Part shown: in pieces, positions 31,831-41,245 of the stretch
How the letters are laid out: each line of letters opens with the position of its first letter
How positions within the stretch are numbered: the first letter of the stretch is position 1
Assembly: GCA_965233705.1 (NCBI GenBank)
Contig: CBDDTF010000003.1
Span: forward strand, 930,001 to 994,000
DNA length: 64,000 bases
Source of the DNA: Algihabitans sp965233705
GTDB lineage: Bacteria; Pseudomonadota; Alphaproteobacteria; Kiloniellales; DSM-21159
Direction of reading: 5' to 3'
Notes under the pieces: model-generated
Database searches by the model: none
What the model was told of the DNA's origin: nothing
Seen by the model: the letters and a program-made list of their open reading frames with translations, nothing else
Program-made: the position numbers and the translations under genes

Positions 31831-33932
31831 GCGTCCTTGCCGTCCTCCTCGGTCTCCACGAAGACCGGCGGCACCTCGCGCAGTTCGTCGAGCGGGATGT
31901 GGCAGGCGATCAGGTGGCCCGGCGCATCCTCCAGAATCGGCGGCACCTCGGTCTCGCAGACCCGGCCGATCTTGCGGTGGCAGCGGGTGTTGAAAGGGCA
32001 GCCCTTCGGCGGGTTCAGCACCGACGGCAGCGAGCCCTCGAGGATGATGCGCTGCTTCTCGATGGAGGTGTCGGCGATCGGCACGGCCGAGAGCAGCGCC
32101 TCGGTATAGGGATGATAGGGCGGCGCGAAGACCTCGTCGGTGGTGCCCTGCTCCACGATGTGCCCCAGGTACATCACCACCACGCGGTCGGCCAGATAGC
32201 GGACCAGGCTGAGGTCGTGGCTGATGAACAGCAGCGTCGTGCGGTAGCTTCGCTGGATGTCCATCAGCAGCCCGGTCACTGCGGCGGCCACCGAGACGTC
32301 GAGCGCCGAGACCGGCTCGTCGGCCACCACCATGCGCGGGTTGCCGGCGAAGGCGCGGGCGATGCCGACGCGCTGCTTCTGGCCGCCCGAGAGCTGGCGC
32401 GGCCGCCGCTTGGCGAAGTCGCGCGGCAGCTTGACCAGGTCCAGCAGCTCCAGCACCCGCTCGCGAATCTTCTGCGGGTCGCTCTCGACGCCGAACTTGC
32501 GGATTACCCGGGCGAGCTGCCCGCCGACCGTGTGGCTGGGGTTGAGCGTGTCGAAGGGGTTCTGGAAGATCATCTGGACGGAGGCGATCTCCTTCGCCGT
32601 GCGCTGCTGCACCGGTTTGTCCGCCAGGTCGCTGTCCTCGAAGACCACCTCGCCGTCGGTCGCCGTCTCCAGTCCCATCAGCACCTTGGCGAAGGTCGAC
32701 TTGCCGCAGCCCGACTCGCCGACGATCGCGACCGTCTGGCAGGCACGGGCGTCGAAGTCGATCTTCTCGTTGGCCTTGACGTAGCGCACGCGCTTGCCGC
32801 TGATCATCGCGGACAGCGAGTTGTCGCGCACCTCGTAGTACTTGCGCATGTTGCGGATCTTCAGGACCCGCTCGCCGGCGGTCATCTCCTCGCCGGAGAT
32901 GCCCTCGGGCGTGTAGGCGGCCCAGTCGATCTCGTCCCAGCGCCGGCAGCGCACCTCGTGCCGGGTCTCCTGCCCGACGGTCTCCATCTCGATCAGGCCG
33001 CTGTCGCAGGTGCCGGCGACGAAGTGGTCGCAGCGCGGGCCGAAGAAGCAGCCCGGCGGGCGCTGGTGCGGCAGCGGGAGCTGGCCGCGGATCGGCACCA
33101 GGGGATGGGCGGTCTTGTCGGTGCCCGGCAGGGGGATGCAGCCGAACAGGCCCTGGGTATAGGGGTGGCGCATGCGGTCGAAGACCTCGTCGACCGGCCC
33201 CTCCTCCACCACCTGGCCCGAGTACATCACGTTGACCCGGTCGCAGGTCTCCAGGATCAGTCCCAGGTTGTGGGAGATGAAGATCATGGAGGTGTCGAAC
33301 TTCTCGGCGATCTGGCCGATCAGCTCGATGATGCCGGCCTCCACCGTGACGTCCAGCGCCGTGGTCGGCTCGTCGAGCAGCAGCAGCGAGGGCTTCGACA
33401 GCAGCGCCATGGCGATCACCACGCGCTGCTGCTGGCCGCCGGAGATCTGGTGCGGGTAGGAGCGCATGACCCGCTCGGGGTCGGGCAGGTTGACGTCGGC
33501 CAGCATCTGCAGGGCGCGCTCGCGCGCCTCGGCCTCGCTCACCTCCTCGTGGAACAGCGGCACCTCCATGAGCTGGTCGCCGATCACCATCGAGGGATTC
33601 AGCGAGGCCATGGGCTCCTGATAGACCATCGAGATCTCGTTGCCGCGCAGATGGCGCAGCTCCTCGTGGCCCATGGCGCTCATGCTGCGGCCCTTGTAGG
33701 TGATGTCGCCGCCGACGATCCCGCCGTTCTTGCCCATGTACTGCATGACCGCCATGGCGACGGTCGACTTGCCGCAGCCCGACTCCCCCACCAGCCCGAT
33801 CGACTGCCCCTGGCGCAGGGTCATGTTGAAGTCGATCACCGCCGGGATCTCGCCGGCCCGGGTGAAGTAGGAGATCGAGAGATTGTTGCACTCGAGGACC
33901 ACGTCCCCGAATTCCCGGTCCTTCGGACGCAT
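31821..33932 (-). CDS. Fused OppD-OppF dipeptide/oligopeptide ABC transporter ATPase
   Basis: The 703-residue protein contains two complete ABC ATPase domains in one chain. Domain 1 (about 10-265) has GESGCGKST, ISGGQQQRV and LLLLDEPTTALD, followed by an oligopeptide-type C-terminal extension with Cys residues (GCFFGPRCDHFVAGTC). Domain 2 (about 340-600) has GESGCGKSTF, LSGGQKQRV and MVVADEPVSALD, with a second such extension (GCPFNTRCHRKIGRVC). These Cys sets may bind an iron-sulfur cluster as in some OppD/F ATPases. It follows oppC-, oppB- and oppA-like genes and should energise their permease. Confidence 0.93.
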   Translation of the reverse strand: MRPKDREFGDVVLECNNLSISYFTRAGEIPAVIDFNMTLRQGQSIGLVGESGCGKSTVAMAVMQYMGKNGGIVGGDITYKGRSMSAMGHEELRHLRGNEISMVYQEPMASLNPSMVIGDQLMEVPLFHEEVSEAEARERALQMLADVNLPDPERVMRSYPHQISGGQQQRVVIAMALLSKPSLLLLDEPTTALDVTVEAGIIELIGQIAEKFDTSMIFISHNLGLILETCDRVNVMYSGQVVEEGPVDEVFDRMRHPYTQGLFGCIPLPGTDKTAHPLVPIRGQLPLPHQRPPGCFFGPRCDHFVAGTCDSGLIEMETVGQETRHEVRCRRWDEIDWAAYTPEGISGEEMTAGERVLKIRNMRKYYEVRDNSLSAMISGKRVRYVKANEKIDFDARACQTVAIVGESGCGKSTFAKVLMGLETATDGEVVFEDSDLADKPVQQRTAKEIASVQMIFQNPFDTLNPSHTVGGQLARVIRKFGVESDPQKIRERVLELLDLVKLPRDFAKRRPRQLSGGQKQRVGIARAFAGNPRMVVADEPVSALDVSVAAAVTGLLMDIQRSYRTTLLFISHDLSLVRYLADRVVVMYLGHIVEQGTTDEVFAPPYHPYTEALLSAVPIADTSIEKQRIILEGSLPSVLNPPKGCPFNTRCHRKIGRVCETEVPPILEDAPGHLIACHIPLDELREVPPVFVETEEDGKDAAE

Positions 33933-33959
33933 CGGGCGGTCTCTCCCTATCGTTTGGGA

Positions 33960-34985
33960 CTAGTCACGCAGCGAAATCTCCCGCAGGCCGTCCGCCAGCA
34001 GATTGAAGCCCAGAACCAGCGAGGAGATCGCCAGGCAGGGGAAGATGGTCATCCAGGGAAACGACATGGCCATCTGCCGCGTCTCGCTGATCATCTTGCC
34101 CCAGTCCGCGTCTGGCGGCGGCAGGCCGAGGCCGAGGAAGCCCAGCACGCCGATGGTGATGATGACGTAGCCCAGGCGCAGCATGGAATCGACGATCAGC
34201 GGGCCGCGCGCGTTGGGCAGGATCTCGATGAACAGCACCCACCAGGTCGGCTCGCCCCGGGTCTGGGCGGCGAAGACGTACTCGCGGCTGCGCAGGTCCA
34301 GGGTCAGGCCGCGCACGATGCGCATGATGCCCGGCGCCGAGGCGAAGGTGATCGCCACCACGATGTTGATCGCCGAGGCGCCCACCAGGGTGATGAAGAG
34401 GATGAAGAGCACCAGCACCGGGAAGGAGAGGATGATGTTGGAGATGAAGGACAGCACGTCGTCGACCCAGCCGCCCCGGTAGCCCGCCGCCAGGCCCATG
34501 GGGATGCCCACGGTGTAGGCGCAGATCGTGGCGATCGGCGCCCAGGTCAGCACCGATTGCGAGCCGTAGAAGATGCGTGCCCAGATATCGCGGCCGATGT
34601 GGTCGGTGCCCAGCCAGAAGGTGCCGCAGTCGTACTGGCCCTGGTTCTCGCCGCTGGTGATCGCGGTGCAGACCTGCTCGACCGGCACGTCGTTGACCGT
34701 CACGCCGGCGCCGACGATGAAGTCGGACAGCGGCGGCATCAGCGGCGCCAGGGTGGCGTTGGGCGGAAAGACGATGCCGAGCTGCAGCAGCCCGGCGTCG
34801 ACCATCCAGGTGTTGATCGCCGCCAGCAGCGCCATGCCGATCCAGATCAGCACCAGCACGGCGCCGGTCATGCCGACTGGGCTCTCGCGCAGCAGCGCGA
34901 TGCCGGCCAAGACGCGCGACAGGCGGGAGGGGGTGATCCGGGGCGCTTCCTCGTCGGGGCGCCCGTTGGCGGTGGTCTCGCTCAT
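33960..34985 (-). CDS. Peptide/nickel-type ABC transporter permease (OppC/DppC family)
   Basis: This is the second inner-membrane permease of the importer. The 341-residue protein has an N-terminal membrane helix (about 33-55), a periplasmic loop with FWLGTDHIGRDIWARIFYG typical of OppC/DppC, five further membrane segments, and the ATPase-contact EAA loop near YVFAAQTRGEPTWWVLFIEI. It lies 16 bases after oppB and 27 bases before the fused ATPase gene. Substrate is not clear from the permease. Confidence 0.93.
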   Translation of the reverse strand: MSETTANGRPDEEAPRITPSRLSRVLAGIALLRESPVGMTGAVLVLIWIGMALLAAINTWMVDAGLLQLGIVFPPNATLAPLMPPLSDFIVGAGVTVNDVPVEQVCTAITSGENQGQYDCGTFWLGTDHIGRDIWARIFYGSQSVLTWAPIATICAYTVGIPMGLAAGYRGGWVDDVLSFISNIILSFPVLVLFILFITLVGASAINIVVAITFASAPGIMRIVRGLTLDLRSREYVFAAQTRGEPTWWVLFIEILPNARGPLIVDSMLRLGYVIITIGVLGFLGLGLPPPDADWGKMISETRQMAMSFPWMTIFPCLAISSLVLGFNLLADGLREISLRD

Positions 34986-35001
34986 GACGGCCTGCCCTGC
35001 C

Positions 35002-35934
35002 CTAGCTGAAGCGGATGCGCGGGTTGAGGTAGGTGTAGCCGATGTCGGCCAGCGCCTGGGTCATCACCGCGACGAAGACCGAGACCATGGCGCAGGCCTC
35101 GATCAGGTAGATGTCCTGGTTCAGCGAGGCCTCCAGCAGCAGCGCGCCGAAGCCCTTGTAGGCGAAGTAGTACTCCACGACGATCACGCCCGACAGCAGC
35201 CAGTTGATCTGCAGCATGATCACCGTGAAGGGAGCGATCAGCGCGTTGCGTAGGGCGTGGCGCACGATCACCCGCCGATACGGCAGCCCCTTGAGCACGG
35301 CGGTGCGGATGTAGTTGGTGGTCATCACCTCGGCCATCGAGGCGCGGGTCATGCGCGCGACGTAGCCGAAGTCGTAGAGGATCAGCACCAGCGCCGGCAG
35401 GATGAGCTGGACCGGGTCGAAGCCGGTCGCCATCCCGCTGGTGCCCGGAAGCAACCCCAGATAGAAGACGAAGATGGCCGACAGCAGCGGCGCCGAGGCG
35501 AACTCGGGGATCGAGGTGGTGACGATCGAGGTGACGGATATGGATCTGTCGAGCCGCGAGCCCTCGCGCATGCCGGAGAGCACGCCGAGCACCAGAGAGA
35601 CGGGAATCACCACCGCGAAGACGCAGGCTGCCAGGATCGCGGTGTTGAGCAGACGTGGCCAGAGCACCTCCGAAACGTCGGTACGGAAGCGGGTCGACTC
35701 CCCGAAGTCGCCGACCACGAAGTCGCCCAGCCAGCGCGCGTAGCGCACGTAGATCGGATCGAAGTAGCCGTTGCGCTCCAGCCAGATCTCGCGCTGTTCC
35801 ATGGTCGAGTAGGGTCCCAGCACCTTCACTGCGACGTTCTCGACGTTCACCTCAAGGGCGGCGAACAGCAGAATCGAGACCGCGACCATGGTCAGCACCA
35901 TGGTGGCGGCGCGCCGGGCGACGAACACTAGCAT
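35002..35934 (-). CDS. Peptide/nickel-type ABC transporter permease (OppB/DppB family)
   Basis: The 310-residue permease has six hydrophobic segments, the OppB N-terminal region with GYFDPIYVRYARWLGDFVVG and an EAA-type ATPase contact loop around YIRTAVLKGLPYRRVIVRHALRNA. It is the first permease of the operon, 88 bases after the binding-protein gene. Together with the OppC-like protein it should form the membrane channel. Confidence 0.93.
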   Translation of the reverse strand: MLVFVARRAATMVLTMVAVSILLFAALEVNVENVAVKVLGPYSTMEQREIWLERNGYFDPIYVRYARWLGDFVVGDFGESTRFRTDVSEVLWPRLLNTAILAACVFAVVIPVSLVLGVLSGMREGSRLDRSISVTSIVTTSIPEFASAPLLSAIFVFYLGLLPGTSGMATGFDPVQLILPALVLILYDFGYVARMTRASMAEVMTTNYIRTAVLKGLPYRRVIVRHALRNALIAPFTVIMLQINWLLSGVIVVEYYFAYKGFGALLLEASLNQDIYLIEACAMVSVFVAVMTQALADIGYTYLNPRIRFS

Positions 35935-36022
35935 CTAGCCATTTCCCCCGAACCTCCAGCACCCCGGACCGTCAGCCGGCGGGCCGGCCACCCCGTCTTG
36001 CGGCGGCCGGCCCGCGGCGGCC

Positions 36023-37711
36023 TTAGGTGTCCAGCCAGACCTTGTTGAACTGATGATAGAAGGTCGGGTGGAGCTGGTAGCCCTTCACCTTGTCGGTGGT
36101 GGCCGAGAAGATCGAGCGCCACAGCGGCTGCGCGATCACCGCGTCGTCCTGCAGGATCCGCTCGACCTTTTCCATCTTCTTGCGCCGCTCGACCACGTCG
36201 AGGGTCGCCGAGGCTTCGGCCAGCGCCGCGTCGAACTCGGGGTTGGAGTAGTTCGACTCGTTCCAGGGCACGCCGGTCTTGTAGCCCAGGTTGAGCACCA
36301 TCACGCCGAGCGGCCGGTGGGTCCACTGGGTGAAGCCGAAGGGCGTCTTGTCCCAGACCTCCCAGTAGGTGGCGCCCGGCATGGGGTTCAGCTCGAGAAT
36401 GATGCCGGCCGGCTCGAGCTGCTGCTTGAACTCCTGCATCGCCGCAAGGTGCCAGGCCTCGGCCTGGCCCAGGTCGATCTTGATGCGCAGCGGCAGCTCG
36501 ACGCCCGATTCGGCGAGCAGCGCCTTGGCCTTCTCCACGTTGCGGCTGATCGGCGGAAGCTGGAAGTACTCGGGATGGATCGGCGAGACGTGGTGGTTCT
36601 CGGCGACCTTGCCGCGGCCGCGGTAGGCCACCTCCAGCACCTTCTGATGGTCCATGCAGGCGGCGATGGCCTGACGGACCTTCAGGTTGTCGAACGGCGG
36701 CTCGGTCACGCGCATGCGCGCCACGCCGGTCTGCGCCGTCACCGCCTCGTGCAGCACCGCGTTGGGAATGCGCTCGACCAGGTCGATGGCGCTGATGTCG
36801 GCCTCGTAGATGTGGTCGACCTGGCCGGAGGCCAGCGCGGCGACGCGGGCGCTGGGGTCGTCGCCGGTGTCGATGTAGTGGATCTCGTCGAGGTAGACCT
36901 CGTCGCCCCAGTAGCCGTCCTGGCGCTTGCGCAGGCGACAGACCTCGCCGACCCGGAACTCGGCCAGCTCGTAGGGGCCGGTGCCGATCGGGTTCTCCGC
37001 CAGGTTGGCGGGGTAGTCCACGCCGAAGCCGCGGTGCATGATCGCGGTCGGGTAGTTGTAGAGGTTCTCGGGGATCGCCAGCTCCGGCGCCGAGAGGTGC
37101 AGGCGCACCGTGTGGTCGTCGACCCGCTCGATCGCGTCGTCGCGCATCCGCTTGGTGCCGTCGGCGCCCTCCTCGATCATGCCGCCGAACAGACCGACGT
37201 TGGACGAGCCGGTCTCGGGATCAAGCCAGCGGGTGAAGTTGTGGATCACGTCGTCGGCGTTGAAGTCGTCGCCGTTCGACCACTTGACCCCCTGGCGCAG
37301 CTTGAAGGTCCAGGTCTTCAGGTCGTCGGACGCCTCCCAGCTCTCCGCCAGGTAGGGCCGCGTGACGTTGTCGGTGCCGGTGATCGTCAGATACTCGCAG
37401 ATGTGGCGAGTTTGGTTGGACATCTCCGTCCAGTCGTAGGTCGCCGGGTCGTCCATCCGCTGCACGCGCATGGCCGAGCGCAGCGTGCCGCCCATCTTGG
37501 GGGTCTCCTGGGCGGCGGCCGGCGTGACCGGCGCCTCCCCGAGGATCGAGCCGGCCATGGCATAGGCCGCGCTGGCCGAGACGCCGAGCAGTGTCGCCGT
37601 GCGCAGGAATTCACGCCGGTCGCAGTCGCCCTTGCGAAGCTGCTCGCAGAGTTCCGGAACGTAAGGGTGGATGCGCTTACCGTCCTCGTCGCGGATTTCG
37701 CTCTTTGACAT
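36023..37711 (-). CDS. Tat-exported extracytoplasmic peptide-type solute-binding protein (SBP family 5)
   Basis: The 562-residue protein is the OppA/DppA-like binding component of the importer. Its N-terminus has a twin-arginine motif, DRREFLRTATLLG (Arg32-Arg33), then a hydrophobic stretch and a likely cleavage site after AAAQ near residue 68, so it should use the Tat pathway. The mature part has the family segments YLAESWEASDDLKTWTFKLR and GTGPYELAEF. The ATG at 37711 has AGGGAGA upstream; an in-frame ATG at 37765 would add 18 residues. The ligand is unknown. Confidence 0.92.
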   Translation of the reverse strand: MSKSEIRDEDGKRIHPYVPELCEQLRKGDCDRREFLRTATLLGVSASAAYAMAGSILGEAPVTPAAAQETPKMGGTLRSAMRVQRMDDPATYDWTEMSNQTRHICEYLTITGTDNVTRPYLAESWEASDDLKTWTFKLRQGVKWSNGDDFNADDVIHNFTRWLDPETGSSNVGLFGGMIEEGADGTKRMRDDAIERVDDHTVRLHLSAPELAIPENLYNYPTAIMHRGFGVDYPANLAENPIGTGPYELAEFRVGEVCRLRKRQDGYWGDEVYLDEIHYIDTGDDPSARVAALASGQVDHIYEADISAIDLVERIPNAVLHEAVTAQTGVARMRVTEPPFDNLKVRQAIAACMDHQKVLEVAYRGRGKVAENHHVSPIHPEYFQLPPISRNVEKAKALLAESGVELPLRIKIDLGQAEAWHLAAMQEFKQQLEPAGIILELNPMPGATYWEVWDKTPFGFTQWTHRPLGVMVLNLGYKTGVPWNESNYSNPEFDAALAEASATLDVVERRKKMEKVERILQDDAVIAQPLWRSIFSATTDKVKGYQLHPTFYHQFNKVWLDT

Positions 37712-38141
37712 CCTGGTCTCCCTAGACTGCCTGACCGGCGCCGTCGCGGCGCGCGGCCGGTTCACCTTTCGCGCGAGCCGGCTGCGGGCAAGCCCAAACA
37801 GCGCTCACGCAACGAAGACGTCAGGGAAGAAAAACGCGCGAGGACACGGCGCAGCCGCGCCGCGACCGAAACTCCGATGCCCGCGGGTGGACTTCAGCCT
37901 GTCGCCAGACCGCGGCGGGCGAACACCCTGGTGTCTCGGCGCCCCCCAAAAGCACCCTCGTGCCATTGCCTTCCCTGACCCCGGTTCAGCACTACCGCCG
38001 CGCCGGATAAACCTTTTGTTTGCCCGCCCTTGGGTCTGCGAGCTTCATGCATGACGCTAACAGAGTTTGGGCCCGCCCCCAAGGTGCAAGTTGTCGCTCC
38101 GCGACAGACTCTCCAATAAATCCGCCATTTTGCGACAGAGC
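37712..38141. other. 430-base intergenic region upstream of the opp-type operon
   Basis: No convincing gene lies here. It is the downstream end of the hydrolase-OsmC gene and the leader/promoter zone of the importer operon, both on the minus strand. Near 38092-38139 there is a small hairpin and a repeated GCGACAGA. I could not identify a well-spaced sigma-70 promoter with confidence. Confidence 0.6.
38092..38139. repeat. Three TGTCGC/GCGACA half-sites upstream of the importer operon
   Basis: TGTCGC (38092-38097) forms a small hairpin with GCGACA (38101-38106) around TCC, and GCGACAGA recurs at 38101-38108 and 38132-38139, 31 bases apart. The AT-richer stretch between them (AATAAATCCGCCATTTT) stands out from its surroundings. 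It could be an operator or the end of the upstream transcript. Confidence 0.5.
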
Positions 38142-39383
38142 TCACCCGGCCGGATCGGAGACATCCTCTTCGGTCACGACCCGGATTTCGCCGTGCAGGG
38201 TGCGGTGCACGGGGCACTTGTCGGCGATTTCCAGCAACTTGCTGCGCTGCGAGTCGTCGAGCTGGCCGTCCAGCCGGATCCGGCGCTCGATGCGGTCGAT
38301 CTTGCGGTCCTTGTGCTCGCAGTCGGCGCAGTCCTCGGCATGCACCTTCTCGTGGCTCAGCGTGACCTGGGCCTGGTCCAGCGGCCACTTCTTGCGCCTG
38401 GCGTACATCCGCATGGTCATGCTGGTACAGGCGCCCAGCGCGGCCAGCAGCAGGTCGTAGGGCGTCGGCCCGCTGTCGTCGCCGCCCAGCGACGCCGGCT
38501 CGTCGGCGCGCAGGTGGTGCGGTCCGGCGGCGATGTGCTGGCTCAGGAAGCCCTCCCCGGTCTCGCGCACCACCACGCACCCGGCCGGCACGCCGGGCTG
38601 GGCGCTCTCGGGCATGACCTCGCCGGTCTGCAGGTAGCGCCCGGCCCAGGCGGCCAGCACCTCGGCGAGGTAGACCGCGTCCTCCTGGCGGCGCAGCAGG
38701 TGATCGGCGTCGTCGAGCGAGACGAAGGACTTGGGATGCTTGGCGGCGCGGAAGATGGCGCTGGCGTTGTCGATCCCGACCGTCTCGTCGCGCGGGGCAT
38801 GGAAGATCAGCAGCGCCCGCCGCAGGCCGGCGATCCGATCGGACAGGCGCTGGGCGGCGATGTCCTCGAGGAACTGCTTCTTGATCCGGAAGGGTCGGCC
38901 GGCCAGCTCCACCTCCGCCGCGCCGCGCGCCTCGATCTCCGCGCGCTTGCCGGTGAAATGCCGGGCCACGTGTTCCGGGTCGGCCGGCGCGCCGATGGTC
39001 GCCACGGCCTCGCACTCCGCGATGTCGCCGGCCGCCGCCAGCACGGCCGCGCCGCCCAGGCTGTGGCCGATCAGCAGCTTCGGGGCCGCGAAGCGGGCGC
39101 GCAGGTGGTCGGCGGCGGCCAGCAGGTCCTGGATGTTGGAGGAGAAGTTGGTGTTGGCGAACTCGCCCTCGCTGTGGCCGAGCCCGGTGAAGTCGAAGCG
39201 CAGCACCGCGATGCCGCGCGCGGCCAGGCCGGCGGCGATCCGCTGGGCGGCGAAGATGTCCTTGCTGCAGGTGAAGCAGTGGGCGAAGAGCGCATAGGCC
39301 CGGGGCGGGCCGTCCGGCCGGTCGAGCCGCGCCGCCAGTTCCTGCCCGTCGCTGCCTGGAAAGCTGAACTTCTCGCTGCGCAT
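38142..39383 (-). CDS. Bifunctional alpha/beta hydrolase - OsmC family protein
   Basis: The 413-residue protein joins an alpha/beta hydrolase (about 1-255) to an OsmC-type domain (about 265-405). The hydrolase part has the nucleophile elbow GHSLGG, an acid in HAPRDETVG and His in LDDADHLL. The OsmC part has GACTSMTMRMYARRK and the second Cys in KCPVHRTL, the redox pair that reduces organic peroxides. This fusion occurs in several alphaproteobacteria; it is likely cytoplasmic. The ATG at 39383 starts the hydrolase fold; the frame upstream is leader. It is divergent from the nudix gene. Confidence 0.9.
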   Translation of the reverse strand: MRSEKFSFPGSDGQELAARLDRPDGPPRAYALFAHCFTCSKDIFAAQRIAAGLAARGIAVLRFDFTGLGHSEGEFANTNFSSNIQDLLAAADHLRARFAAPKLLIGHSLGGAAVLAAAGDIAECEAVATIGAPADPEHVARHFTGKRAEIEARGAAEVELAGRPFRIKKQFLEDIAAQRLSDRIAGLRRALLIFHAPRDETVGIDNASAIFRAAKHPKSFVSLDDADHLLRRQEDAVYLAEVLAAWAGRYLQTGEVMPESAQPGVPAGCVVVRETGEGFLSQHIAAGPHHLRADEPASLGGDDSGPTPYDLLLAALGACTSMTMRMYARRKKWPLDQAQVTLSHEKVHAEDCADCEHKDRKIDRIERRIRLDGQLDDSQRSKLLEIADKCPVHRTLHGEIRVVTEEDVSDPAG

Positions 39384-39438
39384 CTCCGACTCCCTGGTTG
39401 GTCCGCCGCTGGCCCTCGAGTGAGCCACGCGCCCCGGC

Positions 39439-39467
39439 TTGGCACAACCCGCGCCGCCCTCTAGCTT
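39439..39467 (+). promoter_or_regulatory. Candidate nudix-gene promoter
   Basis: TTGGCA (39439-39444) and TAGCTT (39462-39467) are separated by 17 bases, with transcription expected near 39474 and a GAGGAGG ribosome-binding site before the ATG at 39498. Confidence 0.6.
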
Positions 39468-39497
39468 GCGCGCAGTCAGCGAGGAGGCAGCGATCAC

Positions 39498-40115
39498 ATG
39501 TTCGACAGCGGTTTCGGCCCGGACGACGTCGAGATTCTCGAGCGCACGCGCGTCTTCGACGGCTACTTCAAGATGGACCGCTACCGCTTCCGCCATCGCC
39601 TCTTCGCCGGCGGCTGGTCGGGCGAGGTGGTGCGCGAGGTCTTCGAGCGCGGCCACGCCGTCGCCGTGCTGCCCTACGATCCCGAGCGCGATCGCGTCCT
39701 GCTGTTGCGCCAGCTCCGTCTGCCGGCCCTGATCGGCGGGGGCCGGCCCTGGCAGGTCGAGCCGGTGGCCGGCATCATCGACGCCGGCGAGGCCGTCGAG
39801 GCGGTGGCGCGGCGCGAGGCCGCTGAGGAGGCCGGACTCCAGGTGCGCGACCTCTGGCACCTCTTCCGCTTCATGACTTCGGCCGGCGGCAGCAGCGAGA
39901 CCATCGAGCTCTACCTCGGCCGCGCCGACCTGTCGGACGCCGGCGGCCTGCACGGCCTCGACGCCGAGCAGGAGGACATCGAGGCGGTGGCCGCCCCCTT
40001 CGATGCGGCCTGGGCCGAGCTGGAGGCCAAGCGGATCGAGAACACGCCGGCGCTGATCGCGCTGCTCTGGCTGAAGCTGAACCGGGAGGCGGTGCGCCGC
40101 GCCTGGTGCGACTAG
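39498..40115 (+). CDS. NUDIX hydrolase, ADP-ribose pyrophosphatase type
   Basis: The 205-residue protein has the Nudix box G-x5-E-x7-REAAEEAGL (from GIIDAGEAVEA, about 94-116) and the ADP-ribose pyrophosphatase features DRYRFRHRLFAGG and the upstream EPVAG. The gene probably hydrolyses ADP-ribose or a similar nucleoside diphosphate sugar. GAGGAGG precedes the ATG. It heads a plus-strand run with cysK, alaX, sseA and a double acetyltransferase gene, but has a separate promoter. Confidence 0.9.
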   Translation: MFDSGFGPDDVEILERTRVFDGYFKMDRYRFRHRLFAGGWSGEVVREVFERGHAVAVLPYDPERDRVLLLRQLRLPALIGGGRPWQVEPVAGIIDAGEAVEAVARREAAEEAGLQVRDLWHLFRFMTSAGGSSETIELYLGRADLSDAGGLHGLDAEQEDIEAVAAPFDAAWAELEAKRIENTPALIALLWLKLNREAVRRAWCD

Positions 40116-40130
40116 ACCGCCGCCGGCACC

Positions 40131-40159
40131 TTGCGGGCCCGGCGGCCGGCGGCCTAAAG
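40131..40159 (+). promoter_or_regulatory. Candidate cysK promoter
   Basis: TTGCGG (40131-40136) and CTAAAG (40154-40159) are separated by 17 bases, with an AAGGAGGT ribosome-binding site about 13 bases before the cysK ATG. Confidence 0.45.
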
Positions 40160-40215
40160 TCCGCCTCCGTCAAAGTGGCGGGGCACAAGCAGGAAAAGGA
40201 GGTGCAGCGGGCGCC

Positions 40216-41220
40216 ATGGACACGCGCAAGGGCTTCATCGGCACGCTCGGCAACACGCCGTTGATCGAGCTGCGCGCGGCCTCGGAGGCGACCGGCTGCA
40301 CGATCCTCGGCAAGGCGGAGTTCCTCAATCCGGGCGGCTCGGTCAAGGACCGGGCGGCCTGGGCCATCGTCAAGGATGCCGAGGACCGGGGCCTGCTGAA
40401 GCCGGGCGGCGTGATCGTCGAGGGCACGGCCGGCAACACCGGCATCGGCCTGGCGCTGGTCGGCTGCGCGCGCGGCTACCGCACGGTGATCGTGATCCCC
40501 GAAACCCAGAGCCAGGAGAAGAAGGACATGCTCCGGCTCTGCGGCGCCGATCTGCGCGAGGTGCCGGCGGTCCCCTACAAGGACCCCAACAACTATGTCC
40601 ACGTCTCCCGCCGTCTCGCCGAGGAGCTGGCCGAGACGGAGCCGAACGGGGCGATCTGGGCCAACCAGTTCGACAACGTGGCCAACCGCCAGGGCCATTA
40701 TGAGACGACCGGCCCGGAGATCTGGGCCCAGACCGACGGGCGGGTCGACGGCTTCATCTGCGCGGTCGGCACCGGCGGCACCCTGGCCGGCACCGGCATG
40801 GCGCTGAAGGCGCGCAACGCCGAGGTCAAGATCGGCCTGGCCGATCCCGGCGGCTCGGCGATCTACGGCTACTACGCTCAGGGCGAACTGAAGGCCGAGG
40901 GCAGCTCGATCACCGAGGGCATCGGCCAGGGCCGGATCACCGGGAACCTGGAGGGCGCGCCGGTCGATCTAGCCTACCGCATTCCGGACGAGGAGGCGCT
41001 GCCCCTGGTCTTCGACCTGCTGGAGCACGAGGGGCTGGTGCTCGGCGGCTCCAGCGGCATCAACGTGGCCGGCGCGATCCGCATGGCCCGCGAGCTGGGG
41101 CCGGGCAAGACCATCGTCACCATCCTCTGCGACGGCGGCGCCCGCTACCAGTCCAAGCTGTTCAACCCCGCCTTCTTGCGCAGCAAGGGCCTGCCGGTGC
41201 CCGGCTGGCTCGCGCGCTGA
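40216..41220 (+). CDS. cysK: Cysteine synthase A (O-acetylserine sulfhydrylase)
   Basis: This PLP enzyme condenses O-acetylserine with sulfide to make cysteine. The 334-residue protein has the PLP lysine in NPGGSVKDRAA (Lys44), the substrate loop GTAGNTGIGLALVG, and the phosphate-binding GTGGTLAGTGMALKA. The start follows AAGGAGGT. It is followed after 25 bases by alaX and then sseA, so cysteine supply, mercaptopyruvate turnover and tRNA proofreading are grouped. No regulator is adjacent. Confidence 0.95.
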   Translation: MDTRKGFIGTLGNTPLIELRAASEATGCTILGKAEFLNPGGSVKDRAAWAIVKDAEDRGLLKPGGVIVEGTAGNTGIGLALVGCARGYRTVIVIPETQSQEKKDMLRLCGADLREVPAVPYKDPNNYVHVSRRLAEELAETEPNGAIWANQFDNVANRQGHYETTGPEIWAQTDGRVDGFICAVGTGGTLAGTGMALKARNAEVKIGLADPGGSAIYGYYAQGELKAEGSSITEGIGQGRITGNLEGAPVDLAYRIPDEEALPLVFDLLEHEGLVLGGSSGINVAGAIRMARELGPGKTIVTILCDGGARYQSKLFNPAFLRSKGLPVPGWLAR

Positions 41221-41245
41221 TCGAACCGACAGGGAGCCCCGCGCC

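Noticed and set aside
30864..35009. A 1381-codon plus-strand ORF opposite the importer genes
   Set aside because: It lies antisense to conserved ABC transporter genes and has no recognisable domain; high GC removes stops from that frame.
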